A DNA stretch of 57,669 nucleotides from GCA-2729515 sp036336695 (GTDB lineage: Bacteria; Myxococcota_A; UBA9160; SMWR01), in contig JAYZFQ010000093.1 in NCBI GenBank assembly GCA_036336695.1, forward strand, positions 1 through 57,669, in the 5' to 3' direction. The position numbers were made by a program, and so were the translations under genes. Below, in pieces: positions 51,735 through 57,669 of this stretch. The number at the start of each line of letters is the position of its first letter. The first letter of the stretch is position 1. The notes under the pieces were generated by a model. The model did not search any database. It worked only from the letters and a program-made list of their open reading frames with translations, and was not told the DNA's origin.

Positions 51735-52895
51735 CTACTTCCTCGGCAGGCCGAGGACCCGCTCGGCGATGACGTTGCGCTGGATTTCGTTGGTGCCGGC
51801 GTAGATGGGTCCGGCCAGGGCGAAGATGTAACCGTCGAGCCATTCGCCGACGCCGGCAGCCTCGGAGGCAACGGGCAGGAGTTCCGCGCGCCAGCCGAGG
51901 ATCTCGAGGGCGACCTCGTGCATCTCGACGTCGAGCTCCGACCAGAAGATCTTGTTCAGCGATGCTTCGGCCCCGATCTTTCCGCCCTGCAGCAGGCGCG
52001 ACACCGTGCGGTAGGTCTCGAGGGTGTACGCCTCGGCGCGCATCCAGCAATCCGCCACGCGGCGCCGCAGGCCGGGGTCACAGTCGGAAGCGTGGTCGCG
52101 ATACAGGCCCACCAACCGCGCCGCGGTTTCCTGGAAACGGGCCGGACTGCGCAACATGAGCCCGCGCTCGAACCCGGCCGTCGACATGGCGACGCTCCAC
52201 CCCGCGCCCTCTTCACCGAGGAGGTTCTCGGCGGACACGCGCGCGTCGTCGAAGAAGACCTCGGCGAAGGCGGCCTTGTGGTTCAGCTTTTCGATCGGAC
52301 GCACGGTGATGCCCGGCGCATCGAGGGGGCAGAGAATGAAGGAGAGGCCCTTGTGCCGCTCCGAATCGGGCTCGGTGCGGAACAAGCCGAACAGCCAGTG
52401 GGCATAGGCGCCGCGGCTGGCCCAGGTCTTCTGGCCGTTGATGACGAACTCGTCCCCGTCCCGGATGGCGGTGGTCTGGATGTTCGCCATGTCGCTGCCC
52501 GCGTTCGGCTCGCTCCAGCCCTGTGCCCAGACTTCCCGGCTCGAGGCCATTTCCGGCAGGAAGCGCGCCTTCTGCGCCGCGGTCCCGTACTCCATGATCG
52601 TGGGGCCGAGCAGGAAGATGCCGTTCTGGTTCACCCGCCCGGGGGCACGCGCGCGGTAGTACTCCTCTTCGAAGATCAGCCACTCGAGCAGGTTCGCGCC
52701 GCGGCCGCCGTACTCCACCGGCCAGGGCACCATGGCCCAACCGCCCGCGTGGAGCCTGGACTCCCAATCCCGGTGGGCTTCGAAGCCTTCCGCGGTATCG
52801 AAACTCGCGAGGGGTTGCTCGGGGACATTCGCCTCGAGCCAGACGCGCGCCTCCTTGCGGAAAGCATCCTGGTCCGCCGTGTAGACGAGGTCCAT
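51735..52895 (-). CDS. ipdE1: Acyl-CoA dehydrogenase, IpdE1-like
   Basis: A 386-residue ACAD. IpdE1 with IpdE2 dehydrogenates a carbocyclic CoA ester in steroid C/D-ring breakdown. Seen: 'MDLVYTADQDAF', 'FDTAEGFEAHRDWESRLHAGGW', 'WLIFEEEYYRARAPGRVNQNG', 'WAQGWSEPNAGSDMANIQT', 'AMSTAGFERGLMLRSPARFQ', 'IGAEASLNKIFWSELDVEMH' and 'PIYAGTNEIQRNVIAERVLG'. These correspond segment by segment to remembered Rv3562 (SYDNAEGFAQHRYWD, WAQAWSEPESGSD, RGMSLRSPARF). ATG 52895 overlaps the echA20 stop by one base (TGATG). The FAD segments are intact. Confidence 0.87.
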   Translation of the reverse strand: MDLVYTADQDAFRKEARVWLEANVPEQPLASFDTAEGFEAHRDWESRLHAGGWAMVPWPVEYGGRGANLLEWLIFEEEYYRARAPGRVNQNGIFLLGPTIMEYGTAAQKARFLPEMASSREVWAQGWSEPNAGSDMANIQTTAIRDGDEFVINGQKTWASRGAYAHWLFGLFRTEPDSERHKGLSFILCPLDAPGITVRPIEKLNHKAAFAEVFFDDARVSAENLLGEEGAGWSVAMSTAGFERGLMLRSPARFQETAARLVGLYRDHASDCDPGLRRRVADCWMRAEAYTLETYRTVSRLLQGGKIGAEASLNKIFWSELDVEMHEVALEILGWRAELLPVASEAAGVGEWLDGYIFALAGPIYAGTNEIQRNVIAERVLGLPRK

Positions 52896-53656
52896 CAGCC
52901 GTTGCCCTTTTCGAACTCCGCGTCGCGCTTCTCGACGAAAGCGTCCCGTGCTTCCTGGGAGTCTTCCGAAGTGTAGAGTTCGAAAGTGAAACCCTGCTCG
53001 AAGCGATAGCTGTCCTTCGGATCGAGCAACTCGATCCCGTTGAGCGACCACTTGGCCAGGCGCAGCGCCTTGCCGCTCTTCCCCGCAATGTTCCGGGCGA
53101 GATCGAAGGCGGCCTCGCGGAGGTCGTCGCGCGGCACGACCGACTCGACGCCACCCAGGCGGTACGCTTCCTGGGCGTCGATTGCTTCCCCGGTATAGAG
53201 CATGCGCCGCGCCTTCTGAATCCCGAACATCCGCATCACGTGGGTGGCGGCACCGAGGGCTCCCCGATCGATTTCGGTCAGGGCGAAGGTCGCGTCGTCC
53301 GAGGCAATCACGATGTCCGAGTTCCCGGCGACTCCGAGTCCGCCACCGATGCAGTAGCCGTGCACCGCGGAGATCACGGGAACCGGGCAGTCGTAGACCG
53401 CAGCGAACGTGTCGTAGCAGCCGCGGCTGGCCGCGACGATCTTCGTGCCGTCCTCGGCGAGTTCCTTGATGTCCACGCCGGCCTGGAAACCGCGACCCTC
53501 GGCACGGATGACGACGCAATTCACGTCGGCACGAGAACCGAAGCTCTTCACGGCATCGGCGAAGACGAACCAGTCCTCGCTGTTCAGCGCATTGACCGGG
53601 GGATTGTTGATGACGATCTCGGCGATGCCATCCTGGGCGCTTGCGTCGATGGCCAT
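52895..53656 (-). CDS. echA20: Crotonase-family ring-cleavage hydrolase, EchA20-like
   Basis: A 253-residue crotonase-fold protein. EchA20 opens steroid ring D in HIEC-CoA. Seen: 'INNPPVNALNSEDWF', 'VIRAEGRGFQAGVDIKELAED', 'GYCIGGGLGVAGNSDIVIASDDATFALTEIDRGALGAATHV' and 'SYRFEQGFTFELYTSED' near the end. The last two match what I remember of Rv3550 ('VGGGIGLVGNSDVIVASEDATFG', 'SYRMEQGFTFELN'). The crotonase oxyanion-hole segments are GFQAG and GGGLG. ATG 53656 follows AGGAGACC and lies seven bases after the ipdC stop. Confidence 0.88.
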   Translation of the reverse strand: MAIDASAQDGIAEIVINNPPVNALNSEDWFVFADAVKSFGSRADVNCVVIRAEGRGFQAGVDIKELAEDGTKIVAASRGCYDTFAAVYDCPVPVISAVHGYCIGGGLGVAGNSDIVIASDDATFALTEIDRGALGAATHVMRMFGIQKARRMLYTGEAIDAQEAYRLGGVESVVPRDDLREAAFDLARNIAGKSGKALRLAKWSLNGIELLDPKDSYRFEQGFTFELYTSEDSQEARDAFVEKRDAEFEKGNG

Positions 53657-53663
53657 GGTCTCC

Positions 53664-54719
53664 TCAGACTCCGAGCGCCTTCAACGTGCGTTCGGCTTCC
53701 TCGACGATGCGACCCACGAGCACCTCGCAGGTGGGGCGATCGTCGATCATTCCGGCGACGCTGCCGCTGGGCAGGTAGCCCTTCACCGGATCTCCATCGA
53801 CCATGGCGCGCTTCGTCAGGATGGGCGCGTTGGCCGCCAGGAGCATCTGGGCCCGGGTGAGCCGCTGGTTCTTCCGCATCGCGAGACCGGAGCGCAACAG
53901 GTCGGGAATCGAAGCGCCCGTCACCCGCCGCAACTCGATGGCACAGCGAAAGGCGAGCCACAAGCGCGCCACCGCGCCCTTGCCTTCCAGTTCTCGCACG
54001 AACTCGTTCATTACGACGCGCTGGGGCAGCCCGTCCACCTGGGTGGTCCGGATCACCTCGTCGACGGACGCCGCGAGGTACCGGTCGGTCGTGACCTCGG
54101 GCACGGGACTCTCAGCGGTGAGCAAAAAGCGCGTGCCCATCGCGATTCCCTCGGCGCCGAAGGCCAGGGCTGCGACGAGACCGCGACCGTCCCGGAAGCC
54201 TCCAGCAGCCACGACCGGCACCGACACTGCGTCGACGCAGGCCGATACGAGCAGGGAGGTCGGCGTGCTTCCGGTGTGTCCCCCACCCTCGCCGCCCTGG
54301 ACGATGATGATGTCTGCGCCGAGCTTTTCGGCCTTCACAGCGTGCTTGACCGCGCCGCAGGTGGGCACACAGACGACGCCGGCGTCCTTGAGCTGCTGGA
54401 TCAGGTCGGCGCTCGGCGCCCGGTTGTAACCCGCCGCTTTCACGCCCTGCCGAATGATGGCCTCGGAAATCACATCCGCGCCCGGCGCATCCATGAGGAA
54501 GTTCACGCCGAAGGGACGGTCCGTCAGCGCCTTGACGCGCAGGATCTCCGCTTCGACCGCTTCCGGCGGGATCGTCGCCGCGGCGAGAAAACCGAAGGCG
54601 CCGGCGTTGCAGGCAGCCGCCGTCAGTTCCGGCGTCGCCACCCAGCCCATTCCCGTCTGGAGGATCGGGTAGGGAGCGTCGAGGAGTTCGCAGACACGCG
54701 TCTTGAGTGCGCGAGGCAC
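53664..54719 (-). CDS. ipdC: Nitronate-monooxygenase-like flavoprotein, IpdC-like
   Basis: A 351-residue FMN TIM-barrel of the 2-nitropropane dioxygenase family. IpdC of mycobacteria is a flavin-dependent reductase needed for HIP catabolism. Seen: 'LDAPYPILQTGMGWVATPEL', 'VKALTDRPFGVNFLMDAPG', 'GADIIIVQGGEGGGHTGSTPT', 'VVAAGGFRDGRGLVAALAFGAEGIAMGTRFLLTAESPVP' and 'GDPVKGYLPSGSVAGMIDDRPTCEVLV'. These line up with remembered Rv3553. The flavin phosphate site is the 'AGGFRDGRG' and 'GIAMGTRF' part. GTG 54719 gives MPRALKTRVCELLDAPYP; the long upstream extension in the same frame is an antisense shadow. It lies 38 bases after ipdB. Confidence 0.88.
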   Translation of the reverse strand: MPRALKTRVCELLDAPYPILQTGMGWVATPELTAAACNAGAFGFLAAATIPPEAVEAEILRVKALTDRPFGVNFLMDAPGADVISEAIIRQGVKAAGYNRAPSADLIQQLKDAGVVCVPTCGAVKHAVKAEKLGADIIIVQGGEGGGHTGSTPTSLLVSACVDAVSVPVVAAGGFRDGRGLVAALAFGAEGIAMGTRFLLTAESPVPEVTTDRYLAASVDEVIRTTQVDGLPQRVVMNEFVRELEGKGAVARLWLAFRCAIELRRVTGASIPDLLRSGLAMRKNQRLTRAQMLLAANAPILTKRAMVDGDPVKGYLPSGSVAGMIDDRPTCEVLVGRIVEEAERTLKALGV

Positions 54720-54757
54720 GTGGGGGGGTCCTTCCGTCCGGGAACGCCGTGGGCGCT

Positions 54758-55516
54758 TCAGCCCGGGACTTCGTTTCTTGCGAAGCCTTCGGGGTCGATC
54801 GCTTCGCGAATCCATCGCAATTCTTCGTCGCTGGGCACGCGCGATTCGGGCACGTCCCCTTCGACGACGAGCTCGAAACCCGTCTGCTCGCGAATTTCGT
54901 CGACGCTCACGCCGGGGTGTACCGATCGCAGACGCATCCGCCGGTCCGGGGTCTCGAAGTCGAATACGCCGAGGTTCGAAATCACACGCCGCAGCGAATG
55001 GAACCGGGCAGCCGGGCCGAGCTTCTCCGCCCGGTCGTTGCCGACTCCCGAAACGCAGTCGACTTCCTCGACGAAGGTGCGCGTCGAGTGGTTGGGAACC
55101 CAATAGCTCGTCTTGTGGCACAGGGTGTTGCCCGGCGCGCCGCGCATACCGAGCAGCTGCGCCTTCGGCTTTTCATGGGGGCCGATGCAAGCGAAGTTCT
55201 GGTTGCCATACTGGTCGATCTGGCTCGCCACCATCACGACGTGCCGTCTTCCATTCCACAGCAGTTCGAAGACGCTGCGAAAGGGCATCCAGGACTCGGC
55301 CACCGGCTCCGCCCCCGGACCGCTCACGGGCAGCGGCTCCTCGAGGAGCGTGGCCGTCCCGTCCGTCATCAACAGTTCCGGTTCGAAGGTCGCCTTGGCC
55401 AACCGCGCACCCACCGCGGGAACGCTGCCGAAAGAACTCGCCAGGATCTCTCCGTCTCCGCGGAAGGCCTCGGCCACGGCAACGGCGCACACGTCAGCCC
55501 GCGTGTACTCAGCCAC
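54758..55516 (-). CDS. ipdB: IpdB-like subunit of a steroid ring-opening CoA hydrolase
   Basis: A 252-residue protein of the CoA-transferase fold (beta). IpdAB, although related to CoA transferases, is known to hydrolyse the last steroid ring in COCHEA-CoA by a retro-Claisen reaction. Seen: 'TRADVCAVAVAEAFRGDGEIL', 'LMTDGTATLLEEPLP', 'ESWMPFRSVFELLWNGRRHVVMVASQIDQYGNQNFACIG', 'GMRGAPGNTLCHKTSYWVPNHSTRTFVEEVDCVSG' and 'RRVISNLGVFDF...RLRSVHPGVSVDEIREQTGF'. These correspond to remembered Rv3552. GTG 55516 overlaps the ipdA stop by eight bases, so the subunits are coupled. Confidence 0.88.
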   Translation of the reverse strand: MAEYTRADVCAVAVAEAFRGDGEILASSFGSVPAVGARLAKATFEPELLMTDGTATLLEEPLPVSGPGAEPVAESWMPFRSVFELLWNGRRHVVMVASQIDQYGNQNFACIGPHEKPKAQLLGMRGAPGNTLCHKTSYWVPNHSTRTFVEEVDCVSGVGNDRAEKLGPAARFHSLRRVISNLGVFDFETPDRRMRLRSVHPGVSVDEIREQTGFELVVEGDVPESRVPSDEELRWIREAIDPEGFARNEVPG

Positions 55517-56363
55517 GGCTTCGCTCCTTCACTGCGGCCTGGTACTCCTCCTCGGGAACGTCCAGGTACTGGACCTTGAAGGCCTCCCACGCCTCGGGAT
55601 CCTTCGCCGTCGCGGCGTATTCCTTCTGGAACCGCTCGTCGCGGTCGTAGTCCGGCGTACATTCCGTGAAGTGGGCGCCGCGGGGTGTCTCGATCACGCC
55701 GTCCACCATCGTGCGATTGATGCGGAGGGTGTGGAGGCTCCCCTCCTTCTGGAGCGTCGTCGTCGGAACGAGTTGCTCGCAGGACATGAAGCGGCGCTTC
55801 GCCGCGAGGCAGAACAAGTCGTCGAAATAGAGATCCGGCCCCAGGAACTGCCCGTTGCCCCGGGCGTCGGCGCGATTCATGTGGATCAGCGCCGCGTCGA
55901 GTTCGAGGGCCGGCATGGCGACGAGTTCCTCGCCGTCGTCGTAGGGCGAGCGGACGAGGCGCAGGTCCGGGTTGATCCGCATCACATCGGACCCGAGTCC
56001 GGCACGGGTCGGCAGGAACGGGAGCCGGTAGGCCGCAGCGCGGAGTCCCCACTGGAGCATGCCCTCGTCCAGTTCCGCGGCCTGGAAGGCGCCGGCCTGG
56101 CGTGCCTGGCGGAAGTGGGGTTCCAGGGGAATCGAATCCAGGGAAACGAACCCGTAGATCAGCTTCTTGACCTTCCCGTACTTGCACAGCAGGCCGATGT
56201 CGGGTCCGCCGTAGCTGACGACCGTCAGGTCGGTCAGGGGGGAACGCAGGATCTCCCGCACGAGCGCCATGGGCTTTCGCCGCGAACCCCAGCCCCCGAT
56301 GCCGATCGTCATGCCGTCTCGAAGCTCGGCAACCACCTCGGCGGGGGTCATCCGCTTGTCCAT
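55509..56363 (-). CDS. ipdA: IpdA-like subunit of a steroid ring-opening CoA hydrolase
   Basis: A 284-residue CoA-transferase-fold alpha subunit. It opens 'KRMTPAEVVAELRDGMTIGIGGWGSRRKPMALVREILRS', followed by 'LTVVSYGGPDIGLLCKYGKVKKLIYGFVSLDS', 'ELDEGMLQWGLRAAAYRLPFLPTRAGLGSDV' and 'LYFDDLFCLAAKRRFMSCEQLVPT'. It ends with 'NRTMVDGVIETPRGAHFTECTPDYDRDERFQ'. This is essentially the remembered Rv3551 sequence pattern. ATG 56363 has GGAGG four bases upstream and a TATTAT-type promoter element about 18 bases upstream. It is the first gene of the ten-gene minus-strand HIP operon. With IpdB it would hydrolyse the ring of COCHEA-CoA. Confidence 0.88.
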   Translation of the reverse strand: MDKRMTPAEVVAELRDGMTIGIGGWGSRRKPMALVREILRSPLTDLTVVSYGGPDIGLLCKYGKVKKLIYGFVSLDSIPLEPHFRQARQAGAFQAAELDEGMLQWGLRAAAYRLPFLPTRAGLGSDVMRINPDLRLVRSPYDDGEELVAMPALELDAALIHMNRADARGNGQFLGPDLYFDDLFCLAAKRRFMSCEQLVPTTTLQKEGSLHTLRINRTMVDGVIETPRGAHFTECTPDYDRDERFQKEYAATAKDPEAWEAFKVQYLDVPEEEYQAAVKERSRG

Positions 56364-56381
56364 GGAGCCTCCGGACGCATT

Positions 56382-56410
56382 ATAATAACGATACGTTCCG
56401 TTTCTGTAAA
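56382..56410 (-). promoter_or_regulatory. Predicted promoter of the ipdA operon
   Basis: On the minus strand a -35-like TTTACA (plus 56405-56410) and a -10-like TATTAT (plus 56382-56387) are 17 bases apart. The -10 is within TATTATAATGCG and lies 18 bases from the ipdA start, which leaves a leader of about a dozen bases holding only GGAGG. The plus-strand ATTATAAT palindrome (56379-56386) lies in the same patch. Such AT-rich DNA is rare in this genome, and a near copy precedes fadD3. Confidence 0.55.
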
Positions 56411-56485
56411 CGTGGCGGGGCCGCCCCGCGCCGGGAGTTTCACCCGCAAGCCTCTGAAACCGCAAGGCTTTTCTTCCGAACGCCG

Positions 56486-57669
56486 ATGCCCACCCTCTCC
56501 ACCGGTCGCGCGCTCACGTGGCTTGCCGAGCGCGAGCCGAACCGGGTCGCCATCGTCCACGGCGACACCCGGCTCACCCGGACCCAGTTCGAGGGCCGCG
56601 CCAACCGGCTCGCCCGCGCCTACGCCGAGCGGGGGGTGGGCCCGGGACGCCTGGTGACGATCGCGCTTCCCAACGGACCCGAATTCCTGGAAGCCACCGC
56701 CGCAACCTGGAAGCTCGGCGCCACGCCCCAACCGATCTCGGCGGCGCTCCCCGGGATCGAACGGCACGCCATCGTCGAGCTCGCCGATCCGGCGCTCGTC
56801 GTCGGAGTCACGCCAGGCGAGTACGGTGCTCGGCCGAGCGTCGCCCCGGGCTTCGCGCCCGCTGCGAAGCACCCGACGGACCCGCTTCCCGATGTCACGC
56901 CGATCCACGTGCGCTGCATGGCGTCGGGCGGCAGCACCGGTCGCCCCAAACTGATCCTCGACCTCTCTCCCGGAGAAGTCGACCCGGAAGTCGCGGCCAA
57001 CGGCATGCGGGTCGGCGGCGTGACCCTCGTTGCCGGACCGCTCTACCACGCGGGTCCCTTCCTCACGGCGTGGCAGTGCCTGCACTCCGGGGGCACGGCC
57101 GTCGTGATGACCCGGTTCGACGCGGCGGAATCCCTGGCGCTGATCGAGCGGCACCGGGTGGACTGGGCGCTCTTCGTTCCGACCATGATGCAGCGCATCT
57201 GGCGGCTTCCCGCCGAAGAGCGCACGCGCTACGACCTGGCGTCCCTGGAGCGCGCGATGTGCACCGGGGCGCCGTGTCCCGCGTGGCTCAAACGCGCGTG
57301 GATCGACTGGCTCGGACCGGAGCGCGTCTGGGAGGCCTACGGGGGCTCGGAGCGCACCGCGGGCACGCAGATCTCGGGAGTCGAGTGGCTCGCACACCCC
57401 GGCTCCGTCGGCAAACCCACCGAAGGACGCAAGATCCGCGTACTCGATCGCGAGAGAAAGGACTGTCCCCCCGGCGTCGTGGGCGAAATCTACATGATGC
57501 CCGCACGGGGTCCGGGAACCAGCTATCGCTACATCGGGGCCGATGCGACCGCGACACACGACGGCTGGGAGACGCTCGGCGACCTCGGATATCTCGACGC
57601 CGAGGGCTACCTCTACTTCACCGATCGCAAGACCGACATGATCGTGACCGGGGGCGCGAACGTACACCC
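56486..57669 (+). CDS. AMP-dependent CoA ligase, BaiB/bile-acid-CoA-ligase-like, truncated by the window edge
   Basis: The frame is open from ATG 56486 through the last base, giving the first 394 residues of an ANL CoA ligase. The N-terminal region reads MPTLSTGRALTWLAEREPNR, the P-loop motif is 'MASGGSTGRPKLI' (near residue 149), 'YGGSERTAGTQISGVEW' is the A5 region, 'EGYLYFTDRKTDMIVTGGAN' is the hinge and A8 region. The SGGSTGRPK form of the P-loop recalls bile-acid and steroid acid CoA ligases rather than FadD3. It is divergent from ipdA and starts 122 bases from its start codon. It might activate a steroid side-chain carboxylate (C24 or C22 acid). The C-terminal catalytic Lys domain is not in the window. 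Confidence 0.85.
   Translation, partial: MPTLSTGRALTWLAEREPNRVAIVHGDTRLTRTQFEGRANRLARAYAERGVGPGRLVTIALPNGPEFLEATAATWKLGATPQPISAALPGIERHAIVELADPALVVGVTPGEYGARPSVAPGFAPAAKHPTDPLPDVTPIHVRCMASGGSTGRPKLILDLSPGEVDPEVAANGMRVGGVTLVAGPLYHAGPFLTAWQCLHSGGTAVVMTRFDAAESLALIERHRVDWALFVPTMMQRIWRLPAEERTRYDLASLERAMCTGAPCPAWLKRAWIDWLGPERVWEAYGGSERTAGTQISGVEWLAHPGSVGKPTEGRKIRVLDRERKDCPPGVVGEIYMMPARGPGTSYRYIGADATATHDGWETLGDLGYLDAEGYLYFTDRKTDMIVTGGANVH

Noticed and set aside
54720..55121. N-terminal extension of the ipdC frame
   Set aside because: It overlaps ipdB and is arginine-rich, unlike a targeting signal. The IpdC family starts near GTG 54719.

Overview
The window is a densely coded, very GC-rich bacterial chromosome segment (short intergenic gaps, many 1-8 bp gene overlaps, frequent GTG and some TTG starts, clear GGAGG-type ribosome binding sites). 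The gene inventory reads like the steroid (cholesterol/bile-acid) catabolic regulons of Mycobacterium and Rhodococcus. However, a Tat-exported high-potential iron-sulfur protein, a TRAP transporter, a CYP51-ferredoxin fusion and an STT3-like protein suggest a non-actinobacterial host, such as a Myxococcota/'deltaproteobacterial', Binatota or other high-GC proteobacterial-type lineage. The host assignment is inference. Homology calls were made by reading translations and comparing them with remembered family sequences; no alignment was computed.

Layout. (1) 1-2026: end of a TRAP transporter operon (DctP fragment, DctQ, DctM). (2) 2154-7398, plus strand: aldehyde dehydrogenase, a conserved protein of unknown function, an SDR and a D-aminoacylase-type amidohydrolase. 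(3) 7416-13802, minus strand: aldo/keto reductase, five-gene run of SDRs and a nitroreductase around a thiolase that closely resembles FadA5 (steroid side-chain thiolase). (4) 13952-23586: four luciferase-like (LLM) oxidoreductases (one resembling Rv3520c), a methyltransferase, an EchA19-like side-chain enoyl-CoA hydratase, an acyl-CoA carboxyltransferase, a sulfotransferase, a SnoaL-like protein and an SDR. (5) 23605-33761: membrane protein, amidohydrolase, phosphotransferase-like kinase, then divergently a CYP51 sterol 14-alpha-demethylase fused to a 3Fe-4S-type ferredoxin with an overlapping SnoaL-like gene, and two multi-pass GT-C/STT3-like proteins. (6) 33865-38589: EthD protein, SDR, F420-type Ddn-like reductase, DUF1232 protein, a lipoprotein beta-propeller and an enoyl-CoA hydratase. 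(7) 38651-56363: a nearly complete module for degrading steroid rings C/D (the HIP pathway): fadD3, divergent fadE30-ipdF-MaoC, and a ten-gene minus-strand operon ipdA-ipdB-ipdC-echA20-ipdE1-ipdE2-fadA6-SDR-ACAD-SDR. A lipoprotein carboxylesterase and a HiPIP gene sit between the two halves. (8) 56486-end: a divergent CoA ligase cut by the window edge.

How it fits together. FadA5/EchA19-type enzymes would shorten the C24 side chain. FadD3 would activate the C/D-ring propionate HIP left after A/B-ring cleavage. FadE30, IpdF, IpdE1/E2, EchA20, IpdAB, IpdC and FadA6 would then open and thiolyse the remaining rings. The A/B-ring genes (KstD, KshAB, HsaABCD) and the regulators KstR/KstR2 are not in this window. 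The fused CYP51 raises the possibility that 14-methylated sterols are either made or demethylated as an entry step. The fadD3 and ipdA promoters share an AT-rich TATTAT-type element at almost the same distance from the start codon.
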